Assembly: GCA_023461115.1 (NCBI GenBank)
Contig: JAEWOA010000029.1
Coordinates: 1 to 37,544, forward strand
Length of the DNA stretch: 37,544 nucleotides
Reading direction: 5' to 3'
DNA from: Actinomycetes bacterium
GTDB lineage: Bacteria > Actinomycetota > Actinomycetes > Actinomycetales > Cellulomonadaceae
Numbering within the stretch: position 1 is the stretch's first letter; every line of letters starts with the position of its first letter. The notes under the pieces are model-generated. The model did no database searches. It worked only from the letters and a program-made list of their open reading frames with translations, and was not told where the DNA came from. This document shows positions 22,536-30,706 of this stretch, one piece after another. Both the position numbers and the translations under genes were made by a program.

Positions 22536-23804
22536 CTACTCGATCCCCGTCCCGATGGCGCTCGCGGCGGCCTGCATCTGCTTGGCCGCCTCGGCGCCGT
22601 CGATGCTGCCGGCCACGGCCGACTCCAGGATCTTGTCGAGCTTCGCGCTGATCTCGGCCCAGTTCGGGATCGCCGGGACGGACTTGGCGGTCTTGAGCGC
22701 CTCACCGAAGTTCACCACGATCGGGTCGGAGGTCATCTGCGGGTCGTCCCACGAGGCCTGGACGGCGGGCAGGTCGGAGCTGATCTTGTTCCACTCGACC
22801 TGAGTCGCGGGCTGGGTGAGGTACTGCACCAGCTGCCAGGCGGCGTCGGGGTTCTTCGCGTCCTTGAACACCGACAGGTCCGAGCCGCCGATGAACGAGG
22901 CGCTGACCTGGTCCGCCGGGAGCGGCGTGACGGTGAACTTCTCGGCGAACGCGGGGTCGTCGGCCACGGTCATGGCGTTCGCGACGTCCCAGGGGCCGGA
23001 GACGAACGCGCCGAGCTTGCCGTCGACGAAGTTCTGCATCTTGTCGTCGTCGGTGGCAACCTTCGGCGCGATGCCCTCGGCCATGAACGACGCGTAGTAG
23101 TCGATCGAGCGCTGCGCGGCCTCGCTGTCCAGCGTGAACGACGTGCCGTCCTCGTCGAGGATGTCGCCGCCCGCCTGCCAGAAGAACGGCAGCCACATGT
23201 TGGTGATGTCCAGGCCGGACGTCATGAGCTGCAGCCCGTACTGCGCTCCCCCGGCCTGCATGGCCTTGGCGTACGACTTCAGGCCGTCCCAGGAGGTCAG
23301 CTCGTCGGCGCCGTCGGAGCCCGCCAGGTCGGTGCGGTGGAACAGGGCGCGGGTCTCGACGTACCACGGCACGCCGTACGAGGTGCCGTCCACGACCGTG
23401 GTGCCCCACGCGCCGGGGAAGAACCGGTCCTGGTCGATCCAGTCGGGCGTCGGCGCGAACGCGTCCTGGTCGACGAATCCGCTCATCCACGTGGTCCCGA
23501 CCTGGACCACGTCCGGAGTGTTCCCGGTGGTGATGGCGGTGGTGATCTTCTGGCTGGCCGACTCCCACGGCACCGGGGTGACCTCGACCTTGACGCCCGG
23601 GTTGGCGTCCTCGAAGCCCTTGACCAGCTGGGGCAGGAGCTCGCCCTCGGTGCCCATCGCCCACACCTGGACGGTCCCGCTGATCTTGGCGTCGGCATCG
23701 GGCTGCTTGGACGACGCGGCCGACGGCTCGTCGGACCTCCCGCATCCGGTCAGTGCGAGGACTGCGGCGACCCCGATTGCGGTCGCAGTGGACAAGCGCT
23801 TCAC
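22536..23804 (-). CDS. Sugar ABC transporter substrate-binding lipoprotein (beta-glucoside locus)
   Basis: The surface receptor of the third importer, 422 aa. The GTG ending at 23804 has AAGGAG eight bases upstream; longer in-frame readings cross the divergent promoter region and are rejected. The signal peptide ends in LTGC with Cys21 lipidated. It matches the extracellular-family-1 pattern: GTVQVWAMGTEGELLPQLVK, FEDANPGVKVEVTPVPW, TTGNTPDVVQVGTTWMSGF and GAFVSGPWDVANAM. First of four genes (receptor, two permeases, GH1) read from one promoter. Divergent from the LacI gene at 23981, which likely represses it in the absence of beta-glucoside. Confidence 0.92.
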   Translation of the reverse strand: MKRLSTATAIGVAAVLALTGCGRSDEPSAASSKQPDADAKISGTVQVWAMGTEGELLPQLVKGFEDANPGVKVEVTPVPWESASQKITTAITTGNTPDVVQVGTTWMSGFVDQDAFAPTPDWIDQDRFFPGAWGTTVVDGTSYGVPWYVETRALFHRTDLAGSDGADELTSWDGLKSYAKAMQAGGAQYGLQLMTSGLDITNMWLPFFWQAGGDILDEDGTSFTLDSEAAQRSIDYYASFMAEGIAPKVATDDDKMQNFVDGKLGAFVSGPWDVANAMTVADDPAFAEKFTVTPLPADQVSASFIGGSDLSVFKDAKNPDAAWQLVQYLTQPATQVEWNKISSDLPAVQASWDDPQMTSDPIVVNFGEALKTAKSVPAIPNWAEISAKLDKILESAVAGSIDGAEAAKQMQAAASAIGTGIE

Positions 23805-23839
23805 CGTCTCGACTCCTTCGTCAGAACGAAATTTCTCGC

Positions 23840-23857
23840 CGCCATTCCGAAATGGCG
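23840..23857. promoter_or_regulatory. Palindrome in the divergent promoter, candidate LacI operator
   Basis: CGCCATT (23840-23846) pairs with AATGGCG (23851-23857) around CCGA. The core TTCCGAA repeats at 23964-23970 just before the LacI start, and a GAAATTTC palindrome lies at 23828-23835. These are candidate sites for the adjacent regulator. They differ from the TTGGAACG sites of the other LacI. Moderate support. Confidence 0.5.
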
Positions 23858-23980
23858 CCGGGAAGGTAGTAGCCTCACGCCCAAAGATCAAGCCGAAGCG
23901 CGGCGATCGTGGCACGGGGCCCCTCCAGGATGCCTCACGGCCTCGACGTCGATCGCGCACCGTTTCCGAAAGAGTGGGCA

Positions 23981-24982
23981 ATGTCCGAAGCGACGACGCC
24001 GGCAGTCCCCTTGTCGACCATCGCATCGACAGCCGGGGTCTCCATCCCCACCGTCTCCAAGGTGCTCAACGCCCGGCCGGGTGTGGCGGAGCAGACACGC
24101 CTGCGGGTGTTGGCCGCCCTCGACACCCATGGGATGCCCATGCGGCCATTGCGCCCCCGGTCCGCGGGCGTGATCGACCTCCGTGTCGAGAACCTGCTCG
24201 GCGCGTGGTCGGAGGAGGTCGTGCGGGGTGTCGTCGCGAGCGCGCGCGAGGACGGCCTGGACGTCGTGCTGTCCGTCGGGTCGGCGCAGGACCGCTCGCG
24301 CGCGTGGATCACCCGTGCGCTTCGGCGCGGCACGGAGGGTTTCATCTCGGTCGTCGCCTCACCGAGCGCGCAGGAGTGCGAGATCGCGTCCGGCCTGCCG
24401 ATCGTCGTGGTCGACCCGTGGACCACAACGCCACCGCTGGCCATGACCGTCAAGTCGACCAACTGGCGCGGCGCCATGGACGCCACCACCCACCTCATCG
24501 AGCTCGGGCACACGAGCATCGCGACGATCACCGGTGACACCGCGCTCGACAACGCGCTTGCGCGGCTCGCCGGCTACCGCTCGGCCATGGAGCGCGCCGG
24601 CCTGCGGATCGACCCGGACCTGATCCGGCACGGCGACTACACCGCACGCGCCGGCTACCGCGCCGCGCAGTACCTGTTGGGCCTTCCCGATCGGCCGACC
24701 GCGATCTTCGCCGCCTCTGACGACATGGCGATCGGCGCGATCCGCGCGTTGCACGAGGCCGGCCTGCGCATCCCACACGACGTCTCGGTGGTGGGCTTCG
24801 ACGACCTACCGTCCGCGCAGTGGATGGAGCCGGGCCTGACCACGGTGCGCCAACCCCTGGAGCTCATGGGCGTCACGGCGGTCCGGATGCTGCGCGGGAT
24901 CCACACGGGCGACGCGGTGCGGCGCGTCGAGTTGGAGACCGAGCTCGTCGTGCGCGGCACCACAAGACCGCCCACACCCTGA
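23981..24982 (+). CDS. LacI-family transcriptional regulator
   Basis: The repressor of the beta-glucoside operon by position, 333 aa. The ATG at 23981 places the helix-turn-helix (STIASTAGVSIPTVSKVLNA, about 12-31) at the usual distance from the start. The ribosome site is weak (AAGAG), and upstream in-frame ATGs at 23909 and 23930 are less plausible. The hinge region carries unusual RPLRPRSAG. The effector domain shows GFISVVASPS, VVDPWTTTPP, IFAASDDMAIGAIRALHEAG, VSVVGFDDLPSAQWMEPGLT and the final LVVRGTT element, all typical. Monocistronic, divergent from the operon at 23804, with palindromes between. The effector is probably cellobiose or a related beta-glucoside. Confidence 0.92.
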   Translation: MSEATTPAVPLSTIASTAGVSIPTVSKVLNARPGVAEQTRLRVLAALDTHGMPMRPLRPRSAGVIDLRVENLLGAWSEEVVRGVVASAREDGLDVVLSVGSAQDRSRAWITRALRRGTEGFISVVASPSAQECEIASGLPIVVVDPWTTTPPLAMTVKSTNWRGAMDATTHLIELGHTSIATITGDTALDNALARLAGYRSAMERAGLRIDPDLIRHGDYTARAGYRAAQYLLGLPDRPTAIFAASDDMAIGAIRALHEAGLRIPHDVSVVGFDDLPSAQWMEPGLTTVRQPLELMGVTAVRMLRGIHTGDAVRRVELETELVVRGTTRPPTP

Positions 24983-25103
24983 CGGCTCGTGTCTCGCGAC
25001 CCCTGTGCAGTCATGCCGTGATGCTCGTAGCCGGCGCATTCCGAGCGTCATCGGGGCGTGCGCGCGGGCCTGCCTCGACGATCTCGACCGCCCGCACATG
25101 ACG

Positions 25104-25139
25104 GAGGGCCGCCTCCGCTAAAGAACGGCGACGGCCCTC
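25104..25139. terminator. Hairpin between lacI and tRNA-Pro
   Basis: GAGGGCCG (25104-25111) pairs with CGGCCCTC (25132-25139) over a 20-base loop that can itself form CCG/CGG. It lies past the lacI stop (plus) and 20 bases past the 3' end of the minus-strand tRNA, so it may end both transcripts. Confidence 0.55.
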
Positions 25140-25158
25140 TGGCCTGCGATTTCATCGG

Positions 25159-25232
<74 letters not shown>

Positions 25233-25309
25233 ATGGCCCCCGCAGGAGCCTCGGCAAGCCTACCGTACGGTGGCAGGTGGCCCGCGCAGCAGCCCACCGG
25301 ACGCCGCGG

Positions 25310-26794
25310 TCACCGCTTGCGCTTCTCCCGCACGCGCACGCCGATCGAGATGGGCGTGCCCTCGAAGCCGAAGGTCTCACGCAGGCGGCGCTCGATGTAC
25401 CGGCGGTAGCCGGGGTCGAGGAAGCCTGTGGTGAACAGCACGAACCGCGGCGGGCGGGTCGAGGCCTGCGTGGCGAACAGGATGCGCGGCTGCTTGCCGC
25501 CACGCACGGGGTGCGGGTGGGCGGCGACGAGCTCGCCGAGGAACGCGTTCAGGCGTCCGGTGGGGATGCGGGTGTCCCACGAGTCGAGCGCCTTCTCCAG
25601 AGCGGGGACGAGGCGGTCGTTGTGCCAGCCCGTGCGCGCCGAGATGTTGACGCGCGGCGCCCACTGGAGCTGGACGAGCTCCTGCTCGATCTCGCGCTCC
25701 AGGTACGGGCGGCGGTCCTCGTCCATGAGGTCCCACTTGTTGTACGCGATGACCAGGGCGCGGCCCGCGTCCACCACCTGCGAGATCACGCGGGTGTCCT
25801 GCTCGGTGAGCGGCTGCGAGGCGTCGAGAAGGACGACGGCAACCTCGGCCTTCTCGATCGCGGCCTGCGTGCGCAGCGACGCGTAGAAGTCCGCGCCCTT
25901 CGTCTGGTGCACACGGCGGCGGATGCCCGCGGTGTCGACGAACACCCAGGGCTTGCCCTTGAGCGCGATGAGCTCGTCCACGGGGTCGCGCGTGGTGCCG
26001 GCGACCTCGTCGACGACGACGCGCTCCGAGCCCGCGACCTTGTTCAGCAGCGACGACTTGCCGACGTTGGGCCGCCCGACGAGGGCCACACGGCGCGGCC
26101 CGTCCGGGATCGCCACGCCGTGCGCGGACGTCTCCGGGAGCGCGTCGAGCACGGCGTCCAGCAGGTCGCCTGTGCCGCGGCCGTGGAGCGCCGAGACGGG
26201 GTGCGGCTCGCCGAGGCCCAGGGCCCACAGCGTCGCCGCGTCGGCCTCCACGGCTGGGCCGTCCACCTTGTTGGCGCACAGCACGACGGGCTTGCCCGCG
26301 CGGCGCAGCAGGCGCACGACCTGCTCGTCGGTGTCGGTCGAGCCGACCGTCGCGTCGACCACGAACACCACGGCGTCCGCGAGCGCGATCGCGACCTCGG
26401 CCTGCTCGGCCACACGTGCGTCGATGCCCGCGACGTCGACTTCCCAGCCGCCGGTGTCGACGAGCATGAAGCGGCGCCCCGACCACTCGGCGGGGTAGCT
26501 CACGCGGTCGCGGGTGACTCCAGGCTTGTCCTCGACGACGGCCTCACGGCGGCCCAGGATGCGGTTGACGAGCGTCGACTTGCCGACGTTCGGGCGTCCG
26601 ACGACCGCGAGCACCGGGAGTATGGGCGCGGCGTCCTCGTCGCCCTCGTAGGACTCGAGCCCGTCGATGAGGGCGAGGTCCTCGTCCGCGAGGTCGTACT
26701 CGGCGAGCCCGGCCCGCAGAGCCCGTTCGCGGTCGGCGTCACCGGCCTCGTCGGGCAGCACCAGGGCAGGGTCGGTCTCGGTCATGTGGGCCAT
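25310..26794 (-). CDS. der: Ribosome biogenesis GTPase Der (EngA)
   Basis: An essential double-GTPase for 50S ribosome assembly, 494 aa. Two tandem G domains each begin with a P-loop, GRPNVGKST and GRPNVGKSS, about 210 residues apart. DTGGWE and DTAGI switch motifs follow, as do NKVDG and NKWDLMD guanine-specificity motifs. The C-terminal KH-like domain includes RVNISARTGWH and ends in a basic REKRKR tail. An acidic N-terminal extension of about 55 residues is usual in actinobacterial Der. The ATG ending at 26794 has a weak AGG upstream; an alternative ATG lies three codons later (26785). Normally follows plsC directly, but here a terminator and two surface genes intervene, so it must have its own promoter. 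Confidence 0.96.
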   Translation of the reverse strand: MAHMTETDPALVLPDEAGDADRERALRAGLAEYDLADEDLALIDGLESYEGDEDAAPILPVLAVVGRPNVGKSTLVNRILGRREAVVEDKPGVTRDRVSYPAEWSGRRFMLVDTGGWEVDVAGIDARVAEQAEVAIALADAVVFVVDATVGSTDTDEQVVRLLRRAGKPVVLCANKVDGPAVEADAATLWALGLGEPHPVSALHGRGTGDLLDAVLDALPETSAHGVAIPDGPRRVALVGRPNVGKSSLLNKVAGSERVVVDEVAGTTRDPVDELIALKGKPWVFVDTAGIRRRVHQTKGADFYASLRTQAAIEKAEVAVVLLDASQPLTEQDTRVISQVVDAGRALVIAYNKWDLMDEDRRPYLEREIEQELVQLQWAPRVNISARTGWHNDRLVPALEKALDSWDTRIPTGRLNAFLGELVAAHPHPVRGGKQPRILFATQASTRPPRFVLFTTGFLDPGYRRYIERRLRETFGFEGTPISIGVRVREKRKR

Positions 26795-26861
26795 TGTCGC
26801 CTGCGGTGGGGTGGTCCGACGAATCCGGGGCGCCCGCACGCGGGGTGGCCGCCGGGACGAC

Positions 26862-26900
26862 GACGAAGGCGCGGCCGGGATCACCAGCCGCGCCTTCGTC
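26862..26900 (-). terminator. 14-bp hairpin terminator after the 1172-aa surface gene
   Basis: GACGAAGGCGCGGC (26862-26875) pairs perfectly with 26887-26900 around an 11-base loop, 25 bases past the surface-protein stop. It insulates der. The left arm plus one base (GACGAAGGCGCGGCC) is identical to 12906-12920. Confidence 0.9.
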
Positions 26901-26925
26901 TAGGGCGTCACTCGGTCAGGGCGAA

Positions 26926-29900
26926 TCAGCCCTCCTCGTGGCGCTGGCGGCGCACTCGCACCCCGACGACGCCGAACAGCAGCATCGTCAGCGCGGCCAG
27001 CGCCAGCAGCGTCGCCTGCCCACCCGTGGACGCGAGCACCTCGCCGAGCGGGTTGTCCGCCAGCACCGCGCCGTCCACGTCCTCGTCGTCGTTGGTGAAG
27101 GTGCACACCACCTGGTCGCCGTAGCGCGGCGCGATGGTGTCGCCGTCACCCGTGAGCTCGTACGGGCCGTCGAGTCCGACGCACGTCAGGCTCGCGAGGT
27201 CGTAGCCCTCGGGGCCGTCCTCACCCAGCACGTACGAGACCGCCTTGGCGCGCTGCGCCGCGTCGCCGTCCCGCATCGAGATGACGTCGTTCGCGATCGG
27301 CGTCGCGGTCAGCAGCCAGTCGGCCGCCACGGCCTCGCCGTCGTCGTCGTTCACGACGGCCTTGCGAAGCTGCAGCGTCGGGTCCGGCAGGTCGGTGTTG
27401 ACGAACGTGCAGGTGACGCTCTGGCCCAGGGCCACGGCCACGCTCTTGTTCCCGGCGAGGTCCGTGGTCACCGGGACGACGGCGTTGGTGTCGTCGTCAC
27501 GGCAGGTCAGGTCGCGCTGCACCCAGCCGGCGGGGCCGGCTTCGGTGAGCAGGTACTCGCCCGGCAGGACCGCCTGGCGCACGCCCGTGGTCCCCTCGAC
27601 GATCGGCGACGGGCCGTCCGCGCTCAGCAGCCACTCGTCGGCGGTGTTGATCCGGCCGTTCACCGGGTCCACCACCTTGTCCAGCTGCAGGTGCGCGGGC
27701 TGGTCGGTGTTGGTGAACAGGCACGCGACGTCCTGGTCGAGCCCGAGGTCGACGCGCGGGTGCTGCGGGTCGACGCCGGCGATCGGGCGCCAGGTGCCGG
27801 AGGCCGGGTCCTTGAGCTCGCAGACCAGGTTGGTCAGCTCGTAGCCGGTCACCTCGGAGAACTCCTCCAGGGTGTACCAGCCCGCGTCCGTCTCCTGCGC
27901 CTTCTGCGGCTCGTCGGTGTCGCCGACGAACCCGCCGTTGGCGAACTCGACCGGCACGACCACCTTCTTGTCGGCCGTGGCCGTCAGCGTCCAGTCGTTG
28001 GCGACTGCTGCTCCGCCGACCTCGTCGCTGTTGACGACGGCCTTGCGCAGGATCAGCCGCGGGGCGATGTCGTCGTTGTAGAAGTCGCACGTGATCTGCT
28101 GGTTGTAGGTCACCGTGAGGTTCTGCGTCACGGAGTTCCACGACGAGCCGCCGGTGCACGTGGCCTCGACCTGGTGGTAGCCGTCGGGGCCCTGCTCGAC
28201 GACCGACCACACGCCGCCCGTGAGCGCCGCCATCTGTCCGTGGGGGATCTCGACCACGGTCTGCGTCTTGTCGCCGTTCTCGTCGAGCTTGGTCGCCAAC
28301 AGCTTCCAGTCGGCGGCGTTGGCCGCGCCACCGTCGTTGTTGGTGACGTGCTTGGTGAAGGTGAGCTCGGGGTTCTTGTCGTCGTTCACCCAGGTGCAGG
28401 TGACGTTGTCGCCCCAGCCGATCTTGACGGACGTCGACGTCGGCATGTCGGCGTCGACGCCGTTGTTCTTGCACGTCAGCGACGCGAGATCGAACCCGTC
28501 GAGCTGGGTCTCGTCGAGCGCGTAAACGCCCGGCTTGACCTCGACGCCGATGTTCGAGCCGCTGTAGCCCTCGACCGTCTGCTCCGATCCGACGGCCCGG
28601 AGCCAGAAGTCACCGGGGACCTTGGTGGCGCCGCCGTCGACCAGGACTGTCTTGGTGAGGGTCAGCGTGGGGATCCTGTCGTTGGGGACGTCGATGTCGG
28701 TGACCTCGCCGACCTCGAGCATGACGTCGATCGGCTTGCCGTACGCCACATAGTGGTCGGGCGCCTTGACCTCGACGAGCGTGTACTTGCCGGCGGGAAG
28801 CGGCTCGGAGTAGTACGGCTCGTCGGCGCCGACCGTGAACACGTCACCGACCTGGACGCCCTCGGCGTCGTAGAGCTGGAACTGAGCGCCAGCGATGCGG
28901 CCCTCGGTCACGCTGTCCGTCTTGATCAGCGAGAACATGCCCTTGGTGCCCAGGCCGGTGCCGCCGGCGAACATCGCGCGCACCTCGGCGTTGGCCTTGA
29001 TCACCTTGCCGTTGTACGCCGCGCTGTTGGTCACCTTGGTGACGAGGTCATTGAGGATCCGGGAGGTCTGGACGACCTGGATCACCTCGTTCTCGACGGG
29101 CCGCAGGAACACGATTTCGCGCACCAGGTTCACGCCCGACACGGAGTCGACGATCTTGTAGTCGACGCCCTGGGTGAGCGCGGTCTTCACCGCGTTGATG
29201 TAGCCCCAAGGCTTGCTGCCCTGCGACAGGTCCTGCGTGGCCGCGATCGAGTACACCGTCGGCGCGCCGCCCCATTCCTGGTTGGCGCCCAGGGTGTCGG
29301 TGACGGTCAGCTCGTCGTACACGCCACCCGGGACGTTGATCGTCCAGGTGATCAGCTTCGATGCCTTGTCGAACGAGCCGGACTTGCTCCCGGACCAGTT
29401 GGTGAACGTCGTCACGTTGTACGAGCCGGTCGCGGTCTTGCCCCCGACGCCCACCGTGTTCTTCAGCATCATCGACGGGATCGTGAGGTCGCCGACGACC
29501 TTGCTCGGCTGGGTGATGCGGATGCCGTCAGCCTCCGTCAGCGGGACCTTGAACGTGTAGGTGCGCGTGTGCTGGTTCGACTGGGTGTCGTATGTGTCGA
29601 CCCACGCGTACGCCGCCGGGGACTTCAGCGTGGTCCACGTCGACGCGCTCGTGTACTGGTAGGCGTCGCCGTTCTTGGTCAGCGCGACCTTCTGGATCGT
29701 CGGGTTGCCATTGAACTCCTGGCCCGGGGGCAGGGTGTCCACGACGACGAGCGGCGCCGTCACCGGGTAGTCGCCGACCGGCGGGTAGATCTTCCAGTTC
29801 AGCGTCTGCTTGGCGCGGTTCCAGTCGGAGCCCGATTTCTGGAAGGCCCACGTGTAAGTCGTCGTGGTGCCGCCGGTGGTCTGCGCGACGTCGACCGTCG

Positions 29901-30444
29901 CGGTCAGCTCGCCGAACGTCAGCGTCGACTCGCCGGGCGCGGCGTTCACCTTGACGGAGAACCAGGCCGTGCCTTGAACGCCGAAGTGCGTGTTCACGAA
30001 CTCCTGGAGCGTGAAGGTGACTTTGGTCGTGTCCTTCCCGTCGACCTTGACCTTCTCGGCCGTGGCGACCGCGACGAGGTCGCCCTTCGCGTTGCGCAGG
30101 TTGAACGACGACGTGCTGTCGTACGCGAGCTCGGTGGGAAGCGTGATCGAGAACCAGTCGCCCTCGCGCGCCGAGTTAGGCACCGCCCACTCGAGGGTCA
30201 GCGCGCGGGTCTGGCCCTTCGTGATGGGTTTCGACATGTCGCAGGTGGTGGAAGTGCCGCCCATCGCGGTGTCCTCGCACTGGAGGTACACGTTGGTGAT
30301 CGCGCCTGGGATTTCCTCGCCCGTCGCGGCGTGGGACGGTCCGGCGAACGCGAACAGGGTCATCGCGAGCGCGACGAGCGCGGCGATCCATCCCCGTCCG
30401 CGGCGCGCGCCGGTGCGCGTCGCGCTGTGCTGTCCGGTGCTCAT
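26926..30444 (-). CDS. LASTG-anchored adhesin with Cna-B/DUF5979-like repeats (1172 aa)
   Basis: A cell-wall-linked fibrous surface protein. The ATG ending at 30444 begins a signal peptide (GWIAALVALAMTLFAFAGPS, cleavage near HAA, about residue 40). Residues about 41-490 resemble the two-lobed N-terminal adhesion domains of Gram-positive MSCRAMM-type proteins (EWAVPNSAREGDWFSITLP, WAFQKSGSDWNRAKQTLNWK). A SpaA/prealbumin-like domain at about 501-585 follows (MFSLIKTDS, YTLVEVKAPDHYVAYG). Then come five repeats of about 100 residues (starting near 589, 692, 789, 911, 1014), each with a K in LxLxK, an E in YxLxE and an N after CTF. A sorting signal LASTG (1137-1141), a hydrophobic span and a basic tail end the protein. 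Near-twin C-terminus with the 1507-aa neighbour. No sortase nearby. Adhesion role inferred. Confidence 0.92.
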   Translation of the reverse strand: MSTGQHSATRTGARRGRGWIAALVALAMTLFAFAGPSHAATGEEIPGAITNVYLQCEDTAMGGTSTTCDMSKPITKGQTRALTLEWAVPNSAREGDWFSITLPTELAYDSTSSFNLRNAKGDLVAVATAEKVKVDGKDTTKVTFTLQEFVNTHFGVQGTAWFSVKVNAAPGESTLTFGELTATVDVAQTTGGTTTTYTWAFQKSGSDWNRAKQTLNWKIYPPVGDYPVTAPLVVVDTLPPGQEFNGNPTIQKVALTKNGDAYQYTSASTWTTLKSPAAYAWVDTYDTQSNQHTRTYTFKVPLTEADGIRITQPSKVVGDLTIPSMMLKNTVGVGGKTATGSYNVTTFTNWSGSKSGSFDKASKLITWTINVPGGVYDELTVTDTLGANQEWGGAPTVYSIAATQDLSQGSKPWGYINAVKTALTQGVDYKIVDSVSGVNLVREIVFLRPVENEVIQVVQTSRILNDLVTKVTNSAAYNGKVIKANAEVRAMFAGGTGLGTKGMFSLIKTDSVTEGRIAGAQFQLYDAEGVQVGDVFTVGADEPYYSEPLPAGKYTLVEVKAPDHYVAYGKPIDVMLEVGEVTDIDVPNDRIPTLTLTKTVLVDGGATKVPGDFWLRAVGSEQTVEGYSGSNIGVEVKPGVYALDETQLDGFDLASLTCKNNGVDADMPTSTSVKIGWGDNVTCTWVNDDKNPELTFTKHVTNNDGGAANAADWKLLATKLDENGDKTQTVVEIPHGQMAALTGGVWSVVEQGPDGYHQVEATCTGGSSWNSVTQNLTVTYNQQITCDFYNDDIAPRLILRKAVVNSDEVGGAAVANDWTLTATADKKVVVPVEFANGGFVGDTDEPQKAQETDAGWYTLEEFSEVTGYELTNLVCELKDPASGTWRPIAGVDPQHPRVDLGLDQDVACLFTNTDQPAHLQLDKVVDPVNGRINTADEWLLSADGPSPIVEGTTGVRQAVLPGEYLLTEAGPAGWVQRDLTCRDDDTNAVVPVTTDLAGNKSVAVALGQSVTCTFVNTDLPDPTLQLRKAVVNDDDGEAVAADWLLTATPIANDVISMRDGDAAQRAKAVSYVLGEDGPEGYDLASLTCVGLDGPYELTGDGDTIAPRYGDQVVCTFTNDDEDVDGAVLADNPLGEVLASTGGQATLLALAALTMLLFGVVGVRVRRQRHEEG

Positions 30445-30645
30445 GCTGAGTCCCCCGAGTCCTTCTGGTCGCTGGCTGCGCCGGCTCTACCGCCCGGGCA
30501 TGGGCAGGCGTGTCGCCGACTCTCCCCATTGGCGCGTGCGTCACAGGTGGTCGTGCGGGACACCCCACGGCCCTGAGTGGGAGGCCGGCGATCCAGCGCG
30601 GTAGTCCGGCACGCGTTGAGTGCTCGCGCCCACCGGACATGCGAA

Positions 30646-30678
30646 GGGCGCGGTCCCGGGGTCTCCGGGTCCGCGCCC
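30646..30678 (-). terminator. Hairpin terminator after the 1507-aa surface gene
   Basis: GGGCGCGG (30646-30653) pairs with CCGCGCCC (30671-30678), extended inside by CCCGG/CCGGG after one T/T mismatch, with a five-base loop. It lies 29 bases past the stop codon at 30707, so the two large surface genes are probably separate transcripts. The rest of the 30445-30706 gap shows nothing else clear. Confidence 0.85.
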
Positions 30679-30706
30679 CTCGGCGTCGCCACTCAGTCGG
30701 CCGGTG

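Noticed and set aside
25262..25271. ACCGTACGGT palindrome upstream of tRNA-Pro as an operator
   Set aside because: Ten bases in a promoter-sized gap is weak, and there is no second copy or nearby regulator gene for it.
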